A stretch of 8,339 nucleotides of DNA from JABLTI01 sp030629105 (GTDB lineage: Archaea; Asgardarchaeota; Heimdallarchaeia; JABLTI01), in NCBI GenBank assembly GCA_030629105.1, contig DAOVPS010000146.1, positions 1 through 8,339 on the forward strand, read 5' to 3'. Positions 1 to 6,957 of this stretch are shown here, piece after piece. Position numbers and translations under genes: made by a program. A model generated the notes under the pieces. That model made no database searches and was not told the origin of the DNA. It saw only the letters and a list, made by a program, of their open reading frames with translations. Within the stretch, counting starts at the first letter, position 1, and each line of letters starts with the position of its first letter.

Positions 1-1
1 A

Positions 2-1447
2 GAAGTAGTTCGAGGTAATACTACAGTTACATTATCAGGTGTTTTATCTAATAGTAGTGGTGGTCCATTTGGTTATGGTGTTGATCTAACTGTCTTTGTT
101 GCGGGTTCAGCTACGATAGGTGTTACCACAGAGAATAATGGTAATTTTAGTATCTCCTTCATTATAAATGCAACAAGCTTACCCGTCGGTGACAATTCGA
201 TAACCGTGGATGTCGATACAGGTCAAGGGATAACCGCTATAACTGAAACGGAATATATTACTGTTTTAGGAAATTCTACAATACTAACTCCTTCAGTTAA
301 TGGCACTTCAGTTCTTATTGAAAATCCCTTTGCTATGCCAAATGAAACGCTTCAAATATCAGGTAACATACGCGATGCTTTTAGTAGTGCAGCTGTTGCA
401 AACATGAACATTTCAGCTCAATGGGTAGGGTCTGGATTAGTATACGAAACTTATACCTCTCCTACAGGTGTATTTTCAATTAGTTTACTCATTCCGTTAA
501 CACTCAATCCAACTTTAAGAAATGGAACAGTTAATTTATTTTCAACTAGTAATCAATATTATACTTCCTCCAACTACAGTTTTCTAGTAGATGTCTTTAC
601 AGAAGCTGTGTATACGATTACTTTGAACTCAACGATAGTAATAGATGATTCAACTGTAACAACAATTGGAGGAGAACCTATTTATCTTAATTCGAATTTA
701 ACATTTAATGGATTTGTAATGGATCAATTTGGTCGACCAATAAAAAGTAGAACCATTACAATAGCTATTAATGGATTAGGCTCCATTGGTGAAACTCTCA
801 ATGATAGTGGTTATTTCAGTATTGCTGTTAATCAAACATTGGGGTATACGAACGGTACATTATACACAATTACTATAATCTTTGATGCTGATACGAGCTA
901 CGATTTCAATTTCGACATCACATTTCTCGTAGTACCAGAAGATGATGATAACGGAGCAACTAGTTCACAACCAACTACTGGAGAACCTTTTGATATGGCT
1001 ATAATAGGTATATTAATTGCAATGGTTTCACTCATAATCATTGTTGCTGTTGTGTATGCATTTGGTCGGTTTAGGAAATCAAAGAAAGGAATTCTACCCG
1101 GTCCTGATGCTGAATTATTGGATCTGCCTTCTATTATGAAGCAGATTGCTGAAGCTGATAAAGCAAAAGATTATCGACGAGGGATAGTGTTGAGCTTTAG
1201 AGCTTTTGAGTTAATATGCATGCAAAATCTAAGGATTTTAAATGCTCGAGATCAATCACCTAGAGAGCTTGCTCGATTAGTTGCATCAACAAACCGCATA
1301 CCAGTTCGCGATGTCACAATGCTTGTGATGCGATATGAAGAAGCACGTTATAGTGATCACAGAATCACTAAAAATCAATTTAATCATACTATGCAAGCCT
1401 TGGAAAATGTGCAGTTAGCTCTAAAACAAGATCCTAATGTATCCTAA
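2..1447 (+). CDS. Surface protein with Ig-like repeats, one TM helix and DUF4129-like cytosolic tail (5' truncated)
   Basis: The frame is open from base 2 with no stop, so the true start lies upstream. The first in-frame start-like codon, GTG at 206, falls inside a beta-sandwich repeat and is not credible as the start. 481 codons are visible. Residues 1-310 hold at least three degenerate Ig-like/carboxypeptidase-regulatory-like repeats, each with a 'G-x-(V/I)-x-(D/N)' strand followed about 40 residues later by 'G-x-FSI'. The ectodomain carries about 15 N-x-S/T sequons. An acidic linker (EDDD) precedes one hydrophobic helix at about 332-354, followed by RFRKSKK, which fits outside-to-inside topology. 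Residues about 386-474 resemble DUF4129: a YRRGIVLSFRAFE helix, then SPRELARLV, then YEEARYSDHRI. DUF4129 is the C-terminal module of TgpA-type transglutaminases and also occurs alone beside MoxR/DUF58 genes. A transglutaminase or further Ig domains could lie in the missing part. The gene is first in the visible operon, 21 nt before the DUF4350 gene. Confidence 0.8.
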   Translation, partial: EVVRGNTTVTLSGVLSNSSGGPFGYGVDLTVFVAGSATIGVTTENNGNFSISFIINATSLPVGDNSITVDVDTGQGITAITETEYITVLGNSTILTPSVNGTSVLIENPFAMPNETLQISGNIRDAFSSAAVANMNISAQWVGSGLVYETYTSPTGVFSISLLIPLTLNPTLRNGTVNLFSTSNQYYTSSNYSFLVDVFTEAVYTITLNSTIVIDDSTVTTIGGEPIYLNSNLTFNGFVMDQFGRPIKSRTITIAINGLGSIGETLNDSGYFSIAVNQTLGYTNGTLYTITIIFDADTSYDFNFDITFLVVPEDDDNGATSSQPTTGEPFDMAIIGILIAMVSLIIIVAVVYAFGRFRKSKKGILPGPDAELLDLPSIMKQIAEADKAKDYRRGIVLSFRAFELICMQNLRILNARDQSPRELARLVASTNRIPVRDVTMLVMRYEEARYSDHRITKNQFNHTMQALENVQLALKQDPNVS

Positions 1448-1457
1448 GTAATATTTT

Positions 1458-1462
1458 GAGGT
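1458..1462 (+). promoter_or_regulatory. Shine-Dalgarno for the DUF4350 gene
   Basis: GAGGT lies 6 nt before the ATG at 1469, in the 21-nt gap after the upstream stop. It is complementary to the conserved 16S 3' end. It supports translation of gene 2 from the same transcript as gene 1 and sets the spacing reference for judging the TTG starts further on. Confidence 0.65.
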
Positions 1463-1468
1463 AAGAAT

Positions 1469-2968
1469 ATGGCTGCTATAAAATTTAATCGAAATACTTT
1501 CATCTTATCGATTATCTTCATTATATTTTGTTTGCCAATAGTCTTATCTGTAACTAGGATTGGTCAAGAAGGAACTAGACAATTCTCGATTTATAATGAA
1601 TATTGGGATGGAACTAGTACTCTCCGAGAAAATCTTGAGAGTGAAGGATTCGAGTTTCATCCAGTTGTTTCCACTTTGAATTCTTTAACAAGACTTGATG
1701 GTAATGAAATGGGTGTATTGGCAATTATAGGACCAACAATCTTTTTTGATCCCACTGAAACAGCTGCTCTAGCATATTTCATTATGCGTGGAGGTAGTGT
1801 TATAATTGCTGATGATTTTGGAAGAGCAAATGATATTCTTGGACTAGTTAACACTGTAATCGCTCCCTTTATTAGTCAAATAAATACCTCCGAAATTGGG
1901 TTTAGTACTCTACCAATTGCTGGATTGAAAATTAACGGATCTCTTCTAATGGATGGTTATTCTTATCACACAAGCCCAGTTATGCCTGTAATTAGAAATT
2001 TTCCTGAATTTCCGGGTTCTGCCTCAATGAGTGGTGTGAATCGAGTAGTAACGAGTTATCCATCATCCATATCATTTTTAGGTATAGATAATGATACTGG
2101 AGAAACTCAATGGTATCCTCGACTCTCAATATCTGGTGTACCAATTGCTTCCGGTATAGCTGTGTCTTCAAATTTTGCTTGGTTAGAAAAGGATGTAGAG
2201 GCAGCTAAAGATGGTGATTATTATCCTGATGATGATGAATGGAGGGGTTCCTTTTCACTTATGGTACCAATACCTTTAGGCGGTGTTGGTGTTGGCAATA
2301 TCCTAATTTGTTCTGATCCAAGTATTTTCATAAATGAATTAATGGGTCTTGGTTATGACAATGCCCAATTAGCAAGCAATGTCTTTAATTGGTTGGATTT
2401 TAACAGTACTCGCAGAATTTACTATGATGAATCACATCTTTCCTCATCTAGAACTGGGAGATTTGCACTAGGAATTATTGATCCATTTGAGTATGTCAGA
2501 ATGTATCTTCGTTATGTTAATTCATTTACTATGTTTCCTTTACTCGCTCCCTTGTTTCCATTTATAACATTCTTGTTTTTGAGGAGACGATATCCAAAAT
2601 CAAGAGGTCCTTCTCCATTATTAATGACTAAAGTAAAGCAAAGTAGGTCTCGATCGTTTTTCGCAGCAAAAATGACTTGGTATATGAATTATCAACAATT
2701 TTCTAATGCTCTTGATTTAATATATAAGAGATTGAAAAGACGTTTGATAAAGAAATACGCTGTTACCGAGGAATTAAGCTCAGAAAAAATAGTAGAGTTA
2801 TTAGATACTCATTTTCCAAATCAATTCAACCTAGAAGATGTCGGAGAGATGCTTAAGCGTGTTGATTTGATTATACAGAAATCAAGAAAGATTTCTGAAG
2901 AGGAATTTACTGATTTGGTTCTTGACCTCAAGAACGTTGAGGAATTAATAACAAGAACTCATATTTAA
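1469..2968 (+). CDS. DUF4350-type membrane protein (GATase-like ectodomain, cytosolic helical tail)
   Basis: 499 aa. The ATG is preceded by GAGGT at 1458-1462 with 6 nt spacing, which supports this start. A membrane helix at about 10-28 serves as signal anchor. Residues about 35-320 form an alpha/beta ectodomain with DUF4350 hallmarks: the 'G-T-S-T-L-R-E-N-L' helix, the hydrophobic strand VLAIIGP (83-89), 'F-I-M-R-G-G-S-V-I-I-A-D-D' (104-116), a late strand 'N-I-L-I-C-S-D-P-S-I-F' (277-287), and YYDESH (318-323), corresponding to the family's 'DE-x-H' signature. A second helix at about 351-371 is followed by RRRYPKSR, so residues 375-499 should be cytosolic. They are helical and charged and resemble the tail of the preceding gene. 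DUF4350 proteins recur next to MoxR, DUF58 and DUF4129 genes. Their biochemical role is not settled; ligand binding or scaffolding is possible. I see no catalytic Cys-His-Glu triad of a true glutamine amidotransferase. The family call is by pattern, not by search. Confidence 0.8.
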   Translation: MAAIKFNRNTFILSIIFIIFCLPIVLSVTRIGQEGTRQFSIYNEYWDGTSTLRENLESEGFEFHPVVSTLNSLTRLDGNEMGVLAIIGPTIFFDPTETAALAYFIMRGGSVIIADDFGRANDILGLVNTVIAPFISQINTSEIGFSTLPIAGLKINGSLLMDGYSYHTSPVMPVIRNFPEFPGSASMSGVNRVVTSYPSSISFLGIDNDTGETQWYPRLSISGVPIASGIAVSSNFAWLEKDVEAAKDGDYYPDDDEWRGSFSLMVPIPLGGVGVGNILICSDPSIFINELMGLGYDNAQLASNVFNWLDFNSTRRIYYDESHLSSSRTGRFALGIIDPFEYVRMYLRYVNSFTMFPLLAPLFPFITFLFLRRRYPKSRGPSPLLMTKVKQSRSRSFFAAKMTWYMNYQQFSNALDLIYKRLKRRLIKKYAVTEELSSEKIVELLDTHFPNQFNLEDVGEMLKRVDLIIQKSRKISEEEFTDLVLDLKNVEELITRTHI

Positions 2969-3046
2969 GTCGAAAAAATTACGATCATCAAATAGATGTA
3001 AAACAAAAAACATAAAAAAAAATAAAAAATTCGGGGTATAAAAAAA
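2969..3046 (+). promoter_or_regulatory. A-rich spacer upstream of moxR, possible internal promoter or leader
   Basis: This 78-nt gap is the widest inside the five-gene block. From about 3001 it is almost all A, with several A runs of 5-9. The only GC-rich point is CGGGGT at 3032-3037, which ends 9 nt before the ATG and could be a weak Shine-Dalgarno. Several A/T stretches could act as a TATA box, but none stands out. There is no oligo-T run on the + strand that would suggest termination between genes 2 and 3, so read-through from gene 2 is likely. An extra internal promoter is possible but unproven. Confidence 0.35.
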
Positions 3047-4063
3047 ATGTCAGAGTTCGTTCCACCACCTCCGCCAGACAAGAAAGCAGTACGTACTGAT
3101 TCACTTGTCAATGTGTCGGATGTGGAAAGAATAGCAAAAAGCATCCAAGAAGAATTAGCAAGACACATTATAGGAATGAAGAATATAGTGCAAAACTTAG
3201 TTCTTAGCTTATTATGTGATGGACATATACTTCTTGAAGGTGTTCCAGGGATTGCCAAAACAACTTTAGCGAAGCTCTTTGCAGCAACGCTAGGATGCAA
3301 GTACAAACGTGTACAATTCACACCAGATTTGTTACCTTCGGATGTACTTGGAACCAATGTGTTTGATCAACGATCAGGAACATTCAAACTAAGAAGAGGA
3401 CCAATTTTTACAAATATTCTTCTTGCGGATGAAATAAATAGAGCTCCACCAAAAACACAAAGTGCTCTATTAGAAGCAATGGCTGAAAGGCAAGTATCAA
3501 TAGAAGGAAATACCTATCCTTTATCCTCACCGTTCATTGTCATTGCTACAATGAATCCAATTGAACAAGAAGGAACTTATCCTTTACCTGAAGCACAACT
3601 TGACAGGTTTTTATTGAAATCTGTAGTTGGATTACCAAATCCCGTTGAAGAGGAAAAAATCATTCAACTGAAACACAAACCAGAGGATAATACACTTAAT
3701 GAAATTACTACTCCTGAAACAATTATTAGATTACAGAAAATTGTTAGGGAAAACATCTATGTCGATCAAGGCATCATAGAATTTATCCGAGATGTTACAA
3801 TAAGAACACGAACTGATCCGCGCTTATTTTTAGGTGGTAGTCCTAGAGCAAGTATTGCTATGTTAAACACCTCAAAAGCCTATGCTGCCATTTGTGGTCG
3901 TGATTATGTCGTTCCTGATGATATTAAGCGAATAGTAATTGATGCTGTTTATCATCGACTTATTCTCAAACCTGAAGCTGATTTGGAAGGAATATCCTCC
4001 CAATCCATAATAAGGGACATAATTAGAGAAATACCAATCAAAGAAGTAAGAGCACAAAGGTAA
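3047..4063 (+). CDS. moxR: MoxR-family AAA+ ATPase
   Basis: 338 aa, the usual length for the family. It is a cytosolic AAA+ chaperone-like ATPase and no membrane segment is seen. Motifs in order: Walker A GVPGIAKT at 65-72 (K71, T72); Walker B LLADEINRAPPKTQ at 125-138 (D128, E129); sensor 1 at N170 in IATMNP; 'EGTYPLPEAQLDRF' at 175-188 with R187 as the likely arginine finger; sensor 2 LGGSPRA at 262-268 (R267). The C-terminal lid is helical. All key residues are present, so it should hydrolyse ATP. MoxR proteins are thought to remodel or insert cofactors into vWA-domain partners (RavA-ViaA is the best-known related pair). Here the partner would be the DUF58 protein 59 nt downstream. The N-terminus is unusual, with five consecutive prolines at residues 6-10. 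The start is set by ATG position only, because the Shine-Dalgarno is weak. Confidence 0.95.
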   Translation: MSEFVPPPPPDKKAVRTDSLVNVSDVERIAKSIQEELARHIIGMKNIVQNLVLSLLCDGHILLEGVPGIAKTTLAKLFAATLGCKYKRVQFTPDLLPSDVLGTNVFDQRSGTFKLRRGPIFTNILLADEINRAPPKTQSALLEAMAERQVSIEGNTYPLSSPFIVIATMNPIEQEGTYPLPEAQLDRFLLKSVVGLPNPVEEEKIIQLKHKPEDNTLNEITTPETIIRLQKIVRENIYVDQGIIEFIRDVTIRTRTDPRLFLGGSPRASIAMLNTSKAYAAICGRDYVVPDDIKRIVIDAVYHRLILKPEADLEGISSQSIIRDIIREIPIKEVRAQR

Positions 4064-4122
4064 CTAAATTGAGAAAAAATAGTGAATAAACCATATCAAG
4101 CAAAAATAGGTTGTAGTAAAAA

Positions 4123-5520
4123 ATGATTTCAAAAAGAGGATCATTTATCCTTTTCGGAGGTCTATTTATGATATCAATAGGTCTAGCATTAGAAGGAATT
4201 GTACCTATTTTTGATATAGTCATTCTCTTTATGGCTCAGCCTTTAGCTTATGGAATCTCAGATATTATTGTCACTTACTTTCTTTTAATCGGAATTTTAA
4301 TGGTAATAGGAACCACTTTTGGCTATCCAATCTTCCGGATCCAAGCAAATACAGAAGGAATAACTGTTAATCGTGTTCTTGATAAAAGAAAATGCTTTGC
4401 AGGAGAATATATTCACGTGAGTATGACAGTTCATAATAAAGGACCAAATGCTATTGATCATTTAGAAATATATGATGCATACCCCGAAACAATGGATTTG
4501 GTGCTTGGAGAAAATTATCTCTACACAAGAATAAATGCTAATGCAAAAGCGGAATTCTCCTACATTCTTAGAACTCCAGTAAGAGGATTATCCAAAATTG
4601 GACCAACAAAAGTCATCATTCATGATCGATTAGGATTTTATGAAGAAGAGACAATAAAGCAAGATTTTGATGAAGTGCTAGTTTATCCCTCTTATGAAGA
4701 TATTAAGAAGTTGAAAACCCTAGGCGCAAAAAGACAGCTTGGAAAAATGTTTGGAATGCATAAAACTAAACTAAAAGGTACAGGCATGGAATTTTGGGGA
4801 ATTCGCGATTATTTTCCAGAAGATGCTTTTAGATACATTGATTGGAAAGCATTCAGTAGAACAAATAAATTGCAAATCAGAGAATTTGAAACTGAGAAAA
4901 ACATTCGTGTTATGGTTCTACTAGATACTTCTCAAAGTATGGATCAGGGATTAATACGAAATACTAAACTAGAATTCAGTATTCGTGCAGTGGTATTACT
5001 ATCTCATATGGCCCAAGAAAGAAAAGATATGATTGGACTTGCAACTTTTAATAGCAAAGTTAATACCTTTATTAAACCTGGCCATGGAACTACCCAATTC
5101 AATAGAATCATTGAAGATCTTGCATACACTACTCCGAGAGGTCCCTCCTATCTCACAAAAGCAATTCAGAACCTAATAATGCGAACACGTGGTAGAGGAT
5201 TATTACTAATTATCACAGATCTCGAAGGAAAAAAGAAAGATATTCTCGATGGAATTCGTAAGGCATCAGCAGCGGGATTCGATGTAATAATTATATCACC
5301 ATTTGGACCTTTCTTTGAAATTCAGAACACCCGATTAGGTCCAACTGAAAAAGCATTAGGAGAAGCCATTGCAGAAGAATATTATGATATTCGATCAAGA
5401 TTGAGTAGAGATATCCAACGATACAGAGCAGGTGTTATTTCTGTAGGACCAGATGATTTCTTGGTATCTGTAATAAATGAATACATAGAAGCAAAAAGGA
5501 GAGGTATTGGCCTTGTCTGA
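4123..5520 (+). CDS. DUF58 membrane protein with vWA/MIDAS domain
   Basis: 465 aa. Two membrane helices at about 7-30 and 45-68 are followed by a beta-rich region (about 75-190, with an N-K-G-P-N segment typical of the pre-DUF58 region). The DUF58 signature lies at about 220-258: GMEFWGIRDYFPEDAFRYID, then W241-K and R246, then 'IREFETE'. A von Willebrand A-like fold follows with MIDAS motif D268-T-S270-Q-S272. The usual Thr of the second MIDAS loop appears as S342 (RGPSYL), and the third loop is D366 in IITDLEG. Metal binding is therefore plausible, with a conservative Thr-to-Ser change. The soluble part should face the cytosol, where MoxR can reach it. It follows moxR by 59 nt, the canonical pairing, and overlaps gene 5. 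No good Shine-Dalgarno precedes the ATG, but the Met-Ile-Ser-Lys-Arg start fits a short cytosolic end before helix 1. Confidence 0.92.
   Translation: MISKRGSFILFGGLFMISIGLALEGIVPIFDIVILFMAQPLAYGISDIIVTYFLLIGILMVIGTTFGYPIFRIQANTEGITVNRVLDKRKCFAGEYIHVSMTVHNKGPNAIDHLEIYDAYPETMDLVLGENYLYTRINANAKAEFSYILRTPVRGLSKIGPTKVIIHDRLGFYEEETIKQDFDEVLVYPSYEDIKKLKTLGAKRQLGKMFGMHKTKLKGTGMEFWGIRDYFPEDAFRYIDWKAFSRTNKLQIREFETEKNIRVMVLLDTSQSMDQGLIRNTKLEFSIRAVVLLSHMAQERKDMIGLATFNSKVNTFIKPGHGTTQFNRIIEDLAYTTPRGPSYLTKAIQNLIMRTRGRGLLLIITDLEGKKKDILDGIRKASAAGFDVIIISPFGPFFEIQNTRLGPTEKALGEAIAEEYYDIRSRLSRDIQRYRAGVISVGPDDFLVSVINEYIEAKRRGIGLV
5497..5505 (+). promoter_or_regulatory. Shine-Dalgarno inside the DUF58 gene deciding a TTG start
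   Basis: AGGAGAGGT lies within the last codons of the DUF58 gene. Two in-frame TTG codons follow, at 5507 and 5513. The GAGGT core (5501-5505) is 7 nt from the second TTG and only 1 nt from the first. The other two clear sites in the window have about 6-8 nt spacing, so 5513 is preferred. The AGGAG half is 5 nt from 5507, so the longer form cannot be excluded. The overlap suggests translational coupling of genes 4 and 5. Confidence 0.6.
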
Positions 5521-6865
5521 AGTAATTGGTACGAGAGTTGAAGCAGATAAAGTAAGGAAAATGCGTAATCTACTCAACATGACTCGAGTATTTGCTGCTC
5601 TAGTATTCATAGCTGCTTTCGCGCTAGTAATATCCTCAATCGATACTTCCATTTGGCATTTCCAATCATTCTGGTATAGTTTGAAATTCTTTGTCTTTAT
5701 TTTTGAGATTTTGTTTCTCTTAATTGGTTATGGACTCGCCTATATGCTCGGATATGATGATTCTGGTGCTGTAGCATTAATGGATAGTTTTCATTCAGCA
5801 GTTTTCGGAGGAGGAGAAACTATCATGGGAGTGGAAATTGAGCAAATTATATTAAACCCATTAGAATTTTTTGCTCAACCAAATCTCTTTGAACCTCTAT
5901 ATTCTTTCTTTATTATGATAATCCTATTTATTGCACTTATTGCTGGGCTAGGATTTTTAAGAGAATGTAATCCTGCACTTTCAGCAGTTTCCTTTTTTGG
6001 AATGAATATAGTTCTTGGTTTAGCATCTTTAAGTGGGAAATTGCTATTAGATTTAGACTTCAGCAGCGGAAATATCACTCAAATGATTTTCTCGAAATTA
6101 GTAATTACAGCTTTCCTAATTTACTTCTCGTTAGAATTGAGTTTTCAAGCAAGTTATGTGTACAATGTTATAGGTCCTAATATCCATAGACATAGAAGAA
6201 TCTCAAGCAATATTAAGAGAATAAAAGATTTCAAGATGCCTTTAGAGAGAATGAAAAAAGAAAAACCAGAAACAGATGAAGAATCAGATAGAATGGGTGT
6301 TCGAGGTAGTAAAAACACGGCAAGAGCTAGAATGACTACAAGTACTGCGTTCTCAAGAATAAAAGGCTTAGTTGGAAAGAAATTGTTTAGAATTTCACCT
6401 GATGAAGATTGGGACAAAATGAATAATCGTCTCAAGAGTTTTTATGAGCAACTTGAAAGAGATGATCCAATGATTGCTGTGTCATTATCAGCCTCAGCAT
6501 ATACTCCGTCATTGCCTAGATTAATTCTTATAATAACCACAGGCACCTTGTTTAGAATGGTAGCATTATTGTTACTTTCTTGGCTCGCATTGAATCCAGT
6601 ACCGATTCTGCAATTTCTCAATATGCCTGATTCCGTCATCAATAGTATTGAAGCTGGACAACCAGAAATGATTATGATGGTTTTAGCACCCTTAGCCGTG
6701 CTATTTTTAATCATTGGATTAATAATTCAATTAATCCAGAGAAGAGCAACAAGAAGAATGGAAGCAGCAGCACAAAGACCCGTTATTCATCCAGTATCTG
6801 CAGAGAAGGAAACAGAACGAAGACGACCTAGGAGAAGACAAAGAACACCTCGGACGGGACAATAG
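5513..6865 (+). CDS. Unrecognised polytopic membrane protein of the MoxR/DUF58 operon
   Basis: 450 aa from TTG at 5513 (452 if TTG at 5507 is used). I do not recognise a named family. Numbered from 5507, hydrophobic segments lie at about 25-44, 59-81, 130-150, 157-178, 194-215, 338-360 and 388-410, giving about seven helices. Between helices 5 and 6 is a charged, mostly basic loop of about 115 residues (222-335) containing HRHRR, KKEKPETDEESD and an amphipathic stretch near 300-320 (DEDWDKMNNRLKSFYEQLE). The last about 40 residues are strongly basic (ERRRPRRRQRTPR). By positive-inside logic the loop and tail are cytosolic. It overlaps the DUF58 gene by 8 nt, implying coupled expression and probably a shared complex. 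Its operon position resembles the extra membrane component (transglutaminase or SpoIIM-like) found in related clusters elsewhere, but no transglutaminase Cys-His-Asp pattern is visible. Existence of the gene is firm; function is unknown. Confidence 0.8.
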   Translation: MSEVIGTRVEADKVRKMRNLLNMTRVFAALVFIAAFALVISSIDTSIWHFQSFWYSLKFFVFIFEILFLLIGYGLAYMLGYDDSGAVALMDSFHSAVFGGGETIMGVEIEQIILNPLEFFAQPNLFEPLYSFFIMIILFIALIAGLGFLRECNPALSAVSFFGMNIVLGLASLSGKLLLDLDFSSGNITQMIFSKLVITAFLIYFSLELSFQASYVYNVIGPNIHRHRRISSNIKRIKDFKMPLERMKKEKPETDEESDRMGVRGSKNTARARMTTSTAFSRIKGLVGKKLFRISPDEDWDKMNNRLKSFYEQLERDDPMIAVSLSASAYTPSLPRLILIITTGTLFRMVALLLLSWLALNPVPILQFLNMPDSVINSIEAGQPEMIMMVLAPLAVLFLIIGLIIQLIQRRATRRMEAAAQRPVIHPVSAEKETERRRPRRRQRTPRTGQ

Positions 6866-6957
6866 ATTTCCATCAAAAAGTGCCCCATCATTAAAGCTTT
6901 TAATTAGATGTTTTAATACTTAATTAGAAATTTATAGATAAGGCAGGGTGTAATATT
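6866..6957 (+). promoter_or_regulatory. Promoter-like spacer upstream of the actin-like gene
   Basis: A 92-nt AT-rich gap that is long compared with most others here. TTTTAATACT at 6911-6920 is a reasonable archaeal TATA candidate; a start point about 25 nt downstream would fall near 6940, leaving a short leader that still contains the Shine-Dalgarno. TTTATAGATA at 6931-6940 is an alternative but would give a nearly leaderless mRNA. A near-palindrome TTAAAGCTTTTAA lies at 6891-6903; its meaning is unclear. No strong T-run terminator for gene 5 is seen, so partial read-through from the operon remains possible. Confidence 0.4.
6945..6950 (+). promoter_or_regulatory. Shine-Dalgarno supporting the TTG start of the actin-like gene
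   Basis: AGGGTG ends 7 nt before the TTG at 6958. It favours the TTG start over the in-frame ATG seven codons later (6979), which would be 28 nt away. Confidence 0.6.

Noticed and set aside
206..208. GTG at 206 as the start of gene 1
   Set aside because: The same frame is open to base 2 and encodes another Ig-like repeat upstream, so the gene is truncated by the window edge.
3087..3098. 12-nt perfect palindrome CAGTACGTACTG in moxR
   Set aside because: It is inside coding sequence, and about two such palindromes are expected by chance in a window of this size; no second copy was noticed.
2965..3357. 130-codon minus-strand reading frame over the moxR start
   Set aside because: It is antisense to the MoxR Walker A region, has no recognisable domain, and its 3' end reads the A-rich spacer as Phe/Tyr/Ile-rich sequence; a shadow of moxR.
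6154..6714. Two minus-strand frames of about 90 codons inside gene 5
   Set aside because: They lie wholly opposite a coupled + strand membrane gene and show no domain or ribosome site that would support them.
6891..6903. Near-palindrome TTAAAGCTTTTAA as an operator or terminator stem
   Set aside because: It is short, AT-rich and likely by chance, with no GC stem and no following T-run long enough to call a terminator.
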